From Halococcus agarilyticus (GTDB taxonomy: Archaea; Halobacteriota; Halobacteria; Halobacteriales; Halococcaceae): a DNA stretch of 64,000 nt. The stretch covers positions 1-64,000 of the forward strand of contig NZ_BAFM01000003.1 in assembly GCF_000334895.1 (NCBI RefSeq), read 5' to 3'. Each line of letters begins with the position of its first letter. Position 1 is the first letter of the stretch. The translations under genes were made by a program, and so were the position numbers. The notes below the pieces were generated by a model. It was not told the origin of the DNA. It saw nothing but the letters and a program-made list of their open reading frames with translations, and searched no databases. Below, one piece after another: positions 26,057 through 33,828 of the stretch.

Positions 26057-26242
26057 CGCTGGACGACGGTTCGGCGGTCGCCACACGATTTCGTGAACGG
26101 CTGAACCGGACGAGTGCATCGCATGGCTGGACCGAGAACGAGAGCGAACATGGGCCTTTGGTCGGACTCGTCGGTGACCCGAGTCGAAGTGGATCGCAGG
26201 AAGTCGTCGAACCCGGCTTGGCACCGAACCAGCGAGGAGGAG

Positions 26243-27088
26243 TTACGCCGGCTTCGCCGAAACCGCGCCGATCGCCGAGCTGTTGGACGAGGCGTTACCG
26301 CCCGCTGAAGCGTTACCGCCGGACGATTCCTGTTCGTCGAGCCACGTCTGGTACTCCTCGGGCGGCAGCACGGTCATGTTCGCGAGCATTCCCGAATGAC
26401 CCGATCCGCAGAACTCCGCGCAGTAGAGCTGGTAGGAGCCCGTCTCGGTGGCGTTGGTCTTGATGGTGTTGTACTGGCCGGGGATCGAGTCCTGTTTCAG
26501 CCCGAGCTCCGGAACGTGGACTGCGTGGATCACGTCGGTCGAGGTGGTGTGGAGGTAGACGTCGGTGCCGTTCGGGATGGCGAGCGTACTCGAGGAGTTG
26601 ACGCCCGCCTCGGGGTAGTGGAAGGTCCAGCCCCACTGGTAGGCGATGATCTCGACCTCGACCGCGTCGCCCTCCGTCGGCGCGGTCGCGCCGGACTGGT
26701 TGATCAGGAGATCCGCCCCCACCTGCTGTTGGGCCTGGGGCTGCTGGCCGGCGGCGTCGGGCACCAGCGAGATGTAGGGGTTCGCGAGCACCACGAACGA
26801 CGCGAGCCCGACGAACAGGAGGATGATCGCGGTCGTGATCGTCCACGTGATCTCGAGACGGCGGTTCTCGCGGGTCGGCTGAGGATCGTCGTTGTTGCGG
26901 TACTTCACCACCGTGTAGATCAGGATGGCCTCGACGAGGATCGTGATCGGGATCGCCACGTACAGCAGCGACTGGTTCAGGTTGGTGATCATCCGCTCGT
27001 TGATCGACTGGGCCAGCGCCGGCTCCACGGCGGCGAAGAGCAACGCGACGACGAGCAGGCCGAACAGGCCGAGACGCGTTCGCTTCAT
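26243..27088 (-). CDS. coxB: Cytochrome c oxidase subunit II (CuA)
   Basis: A 281-residue protein: signal-like N-terminus (LGLFGLLVVALLFAA), two spans (about 40-65 and 85-105) and an extracellular CuA cupredoxin domain. CuA ligands are His188 (VIHAVHVPELG) and the cluster C223-A-E225-F-C227...H231..M234. Aromatic YQWGWTFHYPE lies on the electron entry face. The Asn/Ser-rich tail (SSGGNASAGGNASSNSS) offers N-glycosylation sites. ATG 27088 is chosen because CATAAATA at 27113-27120 sits about 27 nt upstream. It is divergent from the heme A/O synthase gene. Confidence 0.95.
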   Translation of the reverse strand: MKRTRLGLFGLLVVALLFAAVEPALAQSINERMITNLNQSLLYVAIPITILVEAILIYTVVKYRNNDDPQPTRENRRLEITWTITTAIILLFVGLASFVVLANPYISLVPDAAGQQPQAQQQVGADLLINQSGATAPTEGDAVEVEIIAYQWGWTFHYPEAGVNSSSTLAIPNGTDVYLHTTSTDVIHAVHVPELGLKQDSIPGQYNTIKTNATETGSYQLYCAEFCGSGHSGMLANMTVLPPEEYQTWLDEQESSGGNASAGGNASSNSSAIGAVSAKPA

Positions 27089-27203
27089 CTGTGCCGAACT
27101 CGGGCAGTTGCGCATAAATACCTGCTGACTTTCCCGCTCGGTGGCCGAAAACGCGGGGCCTAAGTGCGGCGGCCGTGAACGGTTTACCCGAGCTATCCCA
27201 GCC

Positions 27204-28650
27204 GTGGCCACCGACACTCACGTCCCGTCGCGGGTACCGACGCTGCTCGCCGCCGCAGCCGTCGGCGTCTACCTCCTCGTCGTGATCGGGGCGACCACGA
27301 CGCTCTCCAATGCCGCCGCGGCGTGCACGACCTGGCCGGCCTGTGGAGTCGACCTTGCCGACCCCCAGCTCCTCATCGCGTGGGGCCACCGGGTCGCCGC
27401 GGTGCTCGCCGGCCTGGTCGTGCTCGCCGCGATCGTCGCGACGTGGCGAACGCCCGCACCGCGTCGGGCGAAGCTCGTTCTCGTGATCCCGTTCGTGTGC
27501 TACCCGATCCAGGTCGGCATCGGCGCGCTCGCCGCCACCACCACCACGGCGTGGGTCTCGACTGCCCACCTCGTCTGCGGCGTGGGGATCTTCACCGGGC
27601 TCGTAGTCGCGCTCGCGTGGACGCTGGAGGCCGAGACCCTTGGCACCGCCGCACTCAGTGAAGCGTCGACCACGACGACCGCCGCACCGTCCGCCGGGAG
27701 TCGATCCGAACCGGCGGTTTCGGAGACGGAGGCGAAACCGACGATGACCCAGCCGCAGTCCATGGGGGACACGGGACCGATCGAGCGCGCACGGACAGTC
27801 GGGAGGGCGTACTTCCGACTGATGAAACCCCGGCTGATGTGGCTGCTGTGTCTCGTCGCGGCCGCCGGGATGGCGCTCGCCGCCGGGCCGGCACTCGATG
27901 CCGGCACAGTCGTGCGGGTGCTCGGCGGTGGCGTGCTCGCGATCGGCGCGAGCGGCACGTTCAACCACGTCCTCGAACGCGACATCGACCGCCGGATGCA
28001 GCGAACCGCCGACCGGCCGCTCGCGACCGACGAGGTGGGCGTGCGCAACGCGATGGTCTTCGGTTGCGTGCTCGCGATCGCGTCGCTCTGGCTGTTCTAC
28101 TCGGTGAACCTGCTCGCGGCGGCGCTCGGGCTGTGTGCCATCCTGTTTTACAGCGTGATCTACACCCTGGTGCTCAAGCCGAACACAGTGCAGAACACGG
28201 TGCTGGGGGGCGCAGCGGGCGCGCTACCGGCGATCATCGGCTGGGTCGGCGTCACGGGGGAAGATCGGCGTCCCGGGGCTCGCGCTCGCGGGCGTGATCT
28301 TCCTCTGGACGCCCGCGCATTTCTACAATCTCGCGCTCGCGTACAAGGACGACTACGAGCGCGGCGGGTTCCCGATGATGCCCGTGGTCCGTGGCGAGCG
28401 GGTCACCCGCCGGCACATCCTCTGGTATCTCGGGGCAACCCTGCTCGGCGCGAGCGTGCTCGCGGCGGTCGCCGAACTCGGCTGGCTCTACGCCGCGGCC
28501 ACGGTCGCCTTCGGTGGCCTGTTCCTCTGGGCGGTCGTCCGGCTCCATCGCGAGCGAACCGAACGCGCCGCGTTCCGGGCGTTTCACGCGTCGAACGCCT
28601 ACCTCGGCGCGGTGCTCGTCGCGGTCGTGATCGACGCCGTCGTGCTGTGA
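27204..28650 (+). CDS. ctaB: Heme A synthase-like / heme O synthase (CtaA-CtaB) fusion with a frameshift
   Basis: The N-terminal half is a short CtaA/COX15-like membrane domain (TLSNAAAACTTWPACG, WGHRVAAVLAGLVVL, STAHLVCGVG), followed by a polar linker. The C-terminal half is the UbiA-type prenyltransferase CtaB, with MKPRLMWLLCLVAAAG, the Asp-rich NHVLERDIDRRMQRTADRPL and, after the shift, AYKDDYERGGFPMM. CtaB farnesylates or geranylgeranylates heme B to make heme O for the oxidase. The reading frame changes at the G5 run 28256-28260: one G too many moves ...IIGWVGVTG out of frame with KIGVPGLALAGVIFLW. This is a homopolymer sequencing error or a real inactivating mutation. GTG 27204 fits GGTTTAC at 27181. 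Confidence 0.85.
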
Positions 28651-28672
28651 TTCCGCACGTTCCAGATCCCTC

Positions 28673-29350
28673 ATGAGCGACGATCGTTCCACCGTCGCGG
28701 ATCGGCTCGCACGAGCCCGGCCGAGCCGGGGCACGTTGCTGTGGGGTGCGATTCTCGTCAACGCCGAACTCATCGCGCTGTTCGCGTACCTCGCCCAGCC
28801 GAACGTCACGCCGACCGCGGTCCGGTACTACGTCTACCCGTTCGTCTGGATCAACGTCGGTCTCTGGGCGTTGCTGCGAACCGATCCGCCGGCGGCGAGC
28901 CGGCGGCGGCGGTACGCCGCGGGCGCGTTCGCGGTCGGCTACTTCGCCGTGCTCGCGTACGCCGGCGGGCTCGTGGGCCCTGGTCTCGGCGCGATGGCGA
29001 CCGGCCTCCGGATCGCACCGCTGCCCCCTGGCAGCGGCCCCGCGCTGATCTACGGCGGTGAGGCGGTCCGCCTCGCGCTCCTCCCGTACAAGATCGTGGG
29101 CTACGTCGCGCTCGCCGTGTTGGTCTACGCCACCGCGCTCGACGTGGCGGGCTCGGCGATCGGCGGCGTTCTGGGGCTGTTCTCGTGTGTGAGCTGTACG
29201 TGGCCCGTGCTCGCCTCGCTCGTCGGCGGCGTCGCCGGGAGCTCCTCGGCGGTCGCGAGCGCCGCGCTCTCGGGGTCGTACGGACTCTCGACCGCGATCT
29301 TCGTCGTCACGGTCGGACTGCTGTACTGGCGACCGTTCGGCAGCGAGTAG
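28673..29350 (+). CDS. Multi-span membrane protein with a CxxC motif, cox locus
   Basis: A 225-residue protein with about six or seven spans. A CSC pair followed by TWP (FSCVSCTWPVLASLVGG) lies at the start of a late span. From memory it corresponds to DUF7546, a haloarchaeal family near ctaB. The start is 22 nt after ctaB, so it is probably in the same operon. Membrane CxxC proteins near oxidase genes can handle copper or thiols, but nothing specific is visible beyond the motif. Confidence 0.7.
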   Translation: MSDDRSTVADRLARARPSRGTLLWGAILVNAELIALFAYLAQPNVTPTAVRYYVYPFVWINVGLWALLRTDPPAASRRRRYAAGAFAVGYFAVLAYAGGLVGPGLGAMATGLRIAPLPPGSGPALIYGGEAVRLALLPYKIVGYVALAVLVYATALDVAGSAIGGVLGLFSCVSCTWPVLASLVGGVAGSSSAVASAALSGSYGLSTAIFVVTVGLLYWRPFGSE

Positions 29351-29420
29351 TGCCGGCGACGAGCGGCGGCGGGCGCAGAGCGGGCAAAAGCGTAAATCGC
29401 CCGCGTCCGTCGTGATCTGC

Positions 29421-29651
29421 ATGGCAACGGTAGAGATCGAATACTGCGTCCCGTGTGGCTTCCTCGAACGTGCAGAGGAGATCCAGCACGCGCTCCTCGC
29501 CGGCCTCGGCGAGGAACTCGACCGGGTGGCGCTCGTGACCGGCGATCACGGCGTGCTCACGGTCGCGGTCGACGACGAGACCGTCTTCGACAAGGAAGAG
29601 GACGAGTACGACGTCGACGGGATCGTACGGGAAGTCCGCGGTCGGCTGTGA
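29421..29651 (+). CDS. SelT/SelW/SelH-type Rdx family protein
   Basis: A 76-residue thioredoxin-like protein: VEIEYCVPCGFLERAEEIQ with the CVPC redox motif after the first strand, then the second half (VALVTGDHGVLTVAVDDETVF split across two strands). This is the Rdx fold of selenoprotein W, with Cys in place of selenocysteine. The family is thought to catalyse thiol-disulfide exchange. It follows the CxxC membrane protein in the same orientation, so both may belong to one redox or metal-handling unit of the oxidase locus. Confidence 0.82.
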   Translation: MATVEIEYCVPCGFLERAEEIQHALLAGLGEELDRVALVTGDHGVLTVAVDDETVFDKEEDEYDVDGIVREVRGRL

Positions 29652-29723
29652 CTACCAGTCAGCGGTGCGAACGATCGTCACCGAATCGATCCCCTTAGAA
29701 CGACTCCGCCACTCGGTTTCGAC

Positions 29724-30776
29724 ATGCAACGGGCACTCGTCGCCGAGGACGTCCGTCGCGAGTACGGCGATCGGGTCGCGCTCGACGGCGTCTCGCTGTC
29801 GGTCGACGCTGGCGAGGTGTTCGCCCTCGTCGGACCGAACGGCGCTGGCAAGACCACGCTGGTCCGAGCGCTGACCGGCACGACCGCTGTCGACGGCGAG
29901 GTGTCGGTGTTCGGCGAGTCGCCCGCGACCGTCGCGAAGTCGCGTCTCGGCGTCCTGCCCCAGGAGTTCACCCCGCCGGAACGTCTGAGCGCGCGCGAGC
30001 TGATCGACTACTACGCCGGCCTCTACGACGATCCCCGCGACGTCGAGAGCGTGCTCGCGGACGTCGGGCTCGCCGACACTGCCGACACCCACTACGAAAA
30101 CCTCTCGGGCGGCCAGCGCCGCCGGACCTGTGTCGGCGCGACGCTCGTGAACGATCCCGACCTCCTGGTGCTCGACGAGCCCACGACGGGCATCGATCCC
30201 GCCGGCCGCCGCGATCTCCGGACCCTCCTTTCCGATCTCGCCGACGGCGGGACGACCGTTCTCCTTACCACCCACGACATGACCGAGGCCGAGCGCCTCG
30301 CCGACCGGGTGGGACTGCTCGCCGATGGTCGCCTCGCCGCCGTCGACTCCCCCGCAGCCCTCATTGCCGAACACGGGGGCGAGAACCGGGTCGTGGTCGA
30401 CTTCGTCGCCGACCCGAGCGAGGACGCCACAGCTGCCAGCGACGTCACGGTCCCGTCGCCGGCGGCTGCGGTGGACGCACTCGGCGAGGCGGGCCATCGT
30501 GTCGAACTACACGACACCGAACTCGTGGTCCACGGGGTGGTTGCCGAAGATATCGGCTCGGTGGTCGACGATCTCGAACGCACCGGGGTCGTCTACGACG
30601 GTCTCGAATGGCGACAGCCCGATCTCGAAGACGTCTATCTCGCCGTGACTGGCACGGCGGTCACCGGTGGCGGGGAGCCAGTCGCGGAGCCGGCGGACGA
30701 CGACGGCGACGACACGGCGGCGGAGACGCCGGCGGAGCCGAACGCGACCGACGGCGAGACGGGGGTCGCACAGTGA
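29724..30776 (+). CDS. ABC-2 type transporter ATP-binding protein (NatA-like)
   Basis: A 350-residue ABC ATPase: Walker A LVGPNGAGKTTLVRAL, signature LSGGQRRRTCVGATL, Walker B LLVLDEPTTGIDPAG and switch His in TTHDMTEAERLA. The C-terminal 100 residues form an accessory domain plus an acidic tail rich in Asp, Glu and Ala. It overlaps the permease start by 4 nt (GTGA), so the two form one exporter. In haloarchaea this pair commonly follows ctaB and may export or insert something needed by the oxidase. The substrate is unknown. Confidence 0.88.
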   Translation: MQRALVAEDVRREYGDRVALDGVSLSVDAGEVFALVGPNGAGKTTLVRALTGTTAVDGEVSVFGESPATVAKSRLGVLPQEFTPPERLSARELIDYYAGLYDDPRDVESVLADVGLADTADTHYENLSGGQRRRTCVGATLVNDPDLLVLDEPTTGIDPAGRRDLRTLLSDLADGGTTVLLTTHDMTEAERLADRVGLLADGRLAAVDSPAALIAEHGGENRVVVDFVADPSEDATAASDVTVPSPAAAVDALGEAGHRVELHDTELVVHGVVAEDIGSVVDDLERTGVVYDGLEWRQPDLEDVYLAVTGTAVTGGGEPVAEPADDDGDDTAAETPAEPNATDGETGVAQ

Positions 30777-31525
30777 CCGCCATCGGCCGGGTCGGTGCGG
30801 AGTTCACGGCCGCCTGGCGATCGTTCCTCCGGCGGCGGACCGCGGTCTTCTTCACGTTCTTCTTTCCCGTCCTCCTGATCCTGATCTTCGGCGTGCTCGT
30901 CCAGACTCAGCCCACCGGCGGCGGGCTGTTCACCGAGCCGGCGGGCTACTACGTGCCTGGCTACCTCGCGGTCGTGGTGCTGTTCACACCGCTCTCGCGG
31001 ATCGGCAGCACGGTCGCGCGCCACCGCGACGGCAACCGCTTCGAGAAGCTCGCGACCACGCCGCTCTCCCGTGCGGAGTGGCTGCTCGCCAGAACGCTCG
31101 TCAACGTCGTCATCATCGGGATCGCGAGCCTGCTCATCCTCGGGCTCGTGGTGCTCGTCACCGGGGCCGATGTAGTGCTCTCGCCGGCACTGATCCCGTT
31201 CGTCGGGGTCGCGGTCGCGCTGTTCTGTGGCGTCGGCGCGCTGCTCGGCAGCCTCGCCGACTCCACCGACGGGACGATCGCCGCGAGCAACACGATCGCG
31301 CTTCCACTTCTGTTCCTCTCGGAGACGTTCGTCCCGCCCGACCTCCTTCCGACGTGGTTCCAGCCGGTCGTGAATCTCTCCCCCCTCACCTACTTCGCGC
31401 GCGGCGTGCGCGCGGTGACGAACGGAACCGGCGCAGCGAACTGGGGCGGTGATCTCGTCGTCCTCTGCGTCCTCGCGGTCGGCTTCGTCGCGCTCGGAGC
31501 GTACGCCCTACCGCGAACGGACTGA
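30773..31525 (+). CDS. ABC-2 type transporter permease (NatB-like)
   Basis: A 250-residue permease with about six spans: FLRRRTAVFFTFFFPVLL at the N-terminus, PGYLAVVVLFTPLSRIG, the cytosolic coupling segment FEKLATTPLSRAEWLLA, and the C-terminal LPLLFLSETFVPPDLLPTW with a re-entrant LSPLTYFARGVR. This is the ABC-2 (ABC2_membrane) layout. The GTG start at 30773 overlaps the ATPase stop. Together they form a complete exporter. Confidence 0.87.
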   Translation: MTAIGRVGAEFTAAWRSFLRRRTAVFFTFFFPVLLILIFGVLVQTQPTGGGLFTEPAGYYVPGYLAVVVLFTPLSRIGSTVARHRDGNRFEKLATTPLSRAEWLLARTLVNVVIIGIASLLILGLVVLVTGADVVLSPALIPFVGVAVALFCGVGALLGSLADSTDGTIAASNTIALPLLFLSETFVPPDLLPTWFQPVVNLSPLTYFARGVRAVTNGTGAANWGGDLVVLCVLAVGFVALGAYALPRTD

Positions 31526-31542
31526 ACAGAAACGGTTGCGAG

Positions 31543-32151
31543 CTATCGCGGAACCCAGCTGTAGACGTGGTTCAACAGGAAGTAGGTCACGACGCCCAAA
31601 AAGAGGCTCAGCGACCACGACGCGACCGCGATCCGACCGATCCGTGCGTGGGCGGTCTCTCTGAGTTCGGCGGGCGTGTGGGTCAGTCCGAGCACCACCG
31701 GGTAGATCACGACCGGGACCGCGACCGCCGACAGCAGGATGTGGATCGCGAGCATGGCGAGGTAGATCGGCTCGATGATACCCGCAAAGTTCCCGAGGAA
31801 CTGGCCCTCGCGGATCACGATCGACTTCTCGAACCCCCCGCCGATCTTCCAGAGGTAGAGCACGAGGAAGCCGAGGATCAGCGAAAAGGCGGTGAGCATC
31901 GCCGCGCGGTGTCGCCACACGTCGCCGCGGCGGATGAGGACGTAGCCGACGAGCAGCGCGGTCAGCGCGAGGCTGTTGATGACCGCGATCGCATCCGAGA
32001 ACAACAGCACGGTCTCTTCGCCGATCGACGGGAAGACGTCGACGATGCCGGCGAAGCTCCCGAGAACGAGCACGTAGCCGACGACCGAGAGGACGGCGGT
32101 GACGGCGAGCGGATGTCGCTTCACCGGCCCCTCGGCGCTCGCGGTGGCCAT
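31543..32151 (-). CDS. DUF420 (CtaM/YozB-like) membrane protein
   Basis: A 202-residue protein with about five spans matching DUF420: DAIAVINSLALTALLVGYV, RRGDVWRHRAAMLTAF and LAMLAIHILLSAVAVP, containing conserved His residues. Bacterial DUF420/CtaM proteins are needed for heme-copper oxidase maturation, which fits the location. The ATG at 32151 is chosen; another ATG nine nt upstream is possible. It converges with the ABC exporter and is divergent from mcmA2, marking the right end of the cox locus. Confidence 0.85.
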   Translation of the reverse strand: MATASAEGPVKRHPLAVTAVLSVVGYVLVLGSFAGIVDVFPSIGEETVLLFSDAIAVINSLALTALLVGYVLIRRGDVWRHRAAMLTAFSLILGFLVLYLWKIGGGFEKSIVIREGQFLGNFAGIIEPIYLAMLAIHILLSAVAVPVVIYPVVLGLTHTPAELRETAHARIGRIAVASWSLSLFLGVVTYFLLNHVYSWVPR

Positions 32152-32262
32152 GCGTTGCCATCGGGCCGCGGGCGGTATCCGTCTTCGGATTTCTGACGAA
32201 CGGGTGAAAGTCGGAATCGATCCACCGATAGACCCAAACCGCGGGCGGGCAAACGTTGCCGC

Positions 32263-32679
32263 ATGAGTGCGGGGCAGACACAGCAACCGATCCGATGTCT
32301 CGTCGCCAAGGTGGGTCTCGACGGCCACGACCGCGGCGCACACGTCATCGCGCGGGCGTTCCGCGACGCGGGCTTCGAGGTGGTGTACTCGGGGCTCCAT
32401 CGCTCGCCCGACGAGGTGGTTCAGGCAGCAGTTCAGGAAGACGTCGACGTGCTCGGGATCTCGATCCTCTCGGGCGCGCACAACACGCTCGTCCCCAAAA
32501 TCTTGGAGGGTCTCGACGAGTACGACGCCCTCGACGATACCCTGGTACTGGTTGGCGGGATCGTCCCCGACAAGGACAAAGACGAGCTGAAAGAACAGGG
32601 CGTCTCGGCGATCTTCGGCCCCGGCGCGTCGATGGAGGATACCATCGAATTCGTCCGCGAGAACGCCCCCGAGCGATGA
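32263..32679 (+). CDS. mcmA2: Methylmalonyl-CoA mutase, cobalamin-binding subunit
   Basis: A 138-residue B12-binding domain: AKVGLDGHDRGAHVIARAF contains the DxHxxG motif whose His ligates cobalt, followed by the GLHRSPDEVV and GISILSGAHNT strands and the FGPGASMEDT loop. It is the separate small subunit of the archaeal two-part mutase (succinyl-CoA to methylmalonyl-CoA); the large catalytic subunit is not in this window. It overlaps meaB by 4 nt (ATGA), matching the mutase-chaperone pairing seen elsewhere. Confidence 0.93.
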   Translation: MSAGQTQQPIRCLVAKVGLDGHDRGAHVIARAFRDAGFEVVYSGLHRSPDEVVQAAVQEDVDVLGISILSGAHNTLVPKILEGLDEYDALDDTLVLVGGIVPDKDKDELKEQGVSAIFGPGASMEDTIEFVRENAPER

Positions 32680-33794
32680 GCGACCTGCTCGAACGGCTGC
32701 TCGACGGTGACCACCGCGCGCTGGCGCGCACGATCACCAACATCGAGAACCGCGCGCCCGGCTACCGCGATCTGGTCTCGGGCCTCTACGAGCACGCCGG
32801 CACCGCCGAAGTGATCGGCATTACTGGAAGTCCCGGCGCGGGGAAATCCACACTGGTGGACAAGATGGCCGAGACGTACCGCGACCGCGGCGAAACAGTG
32901 GGAATAATCGCGATCGACCCGTCCTCGCCGTTCACCGGCGGCGCAGTGCTCGGCGACCGCATCCGGATGGCCTCGAACGTCGGCGACATGGACGTGTTCT
33001 TCCGGTCGATGAGCGCGCGCGGCAGCCTCGGTGGCGTCTCGATCGCCACCGCCGACGCGGTGAAAGCGCTCGACGCGTTCGGGAAGGACCGGATCATCGT
33101 CGAGACGGTGGGCGCAGGACAAAACGAGATCGACATCGTGAAGACCGCCGACACGGTCTGCGTGCTGGTCCAGCCGGGCAGCGGCGACGACGTCCAGATG
33201 CTCAAGGCCGGAATCCTGGAGATCGCGGACGTGTTCGTGGTGAACAAGGCCGATCTCGACGGGGCCGATAGAACAGTCCAGGAACTCCGAGAGATGCTCG
33301 ACCTGCGCGGGAACGCCGGTTCGGGGAGGAACGACCAGCACGCGAGCCACGGTCACCACGCCGAAGCCGAGCCCGCCGGGGACGGTGCGGACGGGCACGC
33401 CGGCCAGACGGACGGAGCCGCGCTCAAGCAAGCCGAGGCCGAACCAGGCGACGACGGCGGGTCGGACGCGGTGTGGACGCCGCCGATCGTCGAGGCGGTC
33501 GCCACCCACGGCGAGGGCGTCGACGCGTTCCTCGACGCGATCGACGACCACCACGCCCATCTCGATGCGACCGGCGAGGCCGCCGCGAAGGCCCGCGAGC
33601 GCTACGCCGAGGAGATCCGAACCTTACTGCGCGAGGACACCGCCGCCCTGCTCACCGAGGAGATCGACGCCCGCGGCGGGATCGACGATCTCGTCGACGG
33701 TGTCGTCGCCGGCGAAACCGATCCGTACGGGATCGCCGACGACGTTCTCGACCCCGTTGCGGCGTGTCTCCGCGAGCGCCGCGAGGACGGATGA
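32676..33794 (+). CDS. meaB: Methylmalonyl-CoA mutase-associated GTPase MeaB
   Basis: A 372-residue G3E-family GTPase: P-loop ITGSPGAGKSTL (about 50-60), AIDPSSPFTGGAVLGDRIRM, the switch region RSMSARGSLGG, ETVGAGQNEIDI and NKAD. MeaB protects and reloads the mutase cofactor using GTP. Residues about 211-266 are an insertion rich in His, Asp, Glu, Gly and Ala that standard MeaB proteins lack; it looks disordered and might bind metal. The C-terminal dimerisation helix region is present. Confidence 0.92.
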   Translation: MSDLLERLLDGDHRALARTITNIENRAPGYRDLVSGLYEHAGTAEVIGITGSPGAGKSTLVDKMAETYRDRGETVGIIAIDPSSPFTGGAVLGDRIRMASNVGDMDVFFRSMSARGSLGGVSIATADAVKALDAFGKDRIIVETVGAGQNEIDIVKTADTVCVLVQPGSGDDVQMLKAGILEIADVFVVNKADLDGADRTVQELREMLDLRGNAGSGRNDQHASHGHHAEAEPAGDGADGHAGQTDGAALKQAEAEPGDDGGSDAVWTPPIVEAVATHGEGVDAFLDAIDDHHAHLDATGEAAAKARERYAEEIRTLLREDTAALLTEEIDARGGIDDLVDGVVAGETDPYGIADDVLDPVAACLRERREDG

Positions 33795-33828
33795 GGGGGG
33801 CAGTGACCCCCGAAGGCGGCGGATCGGC

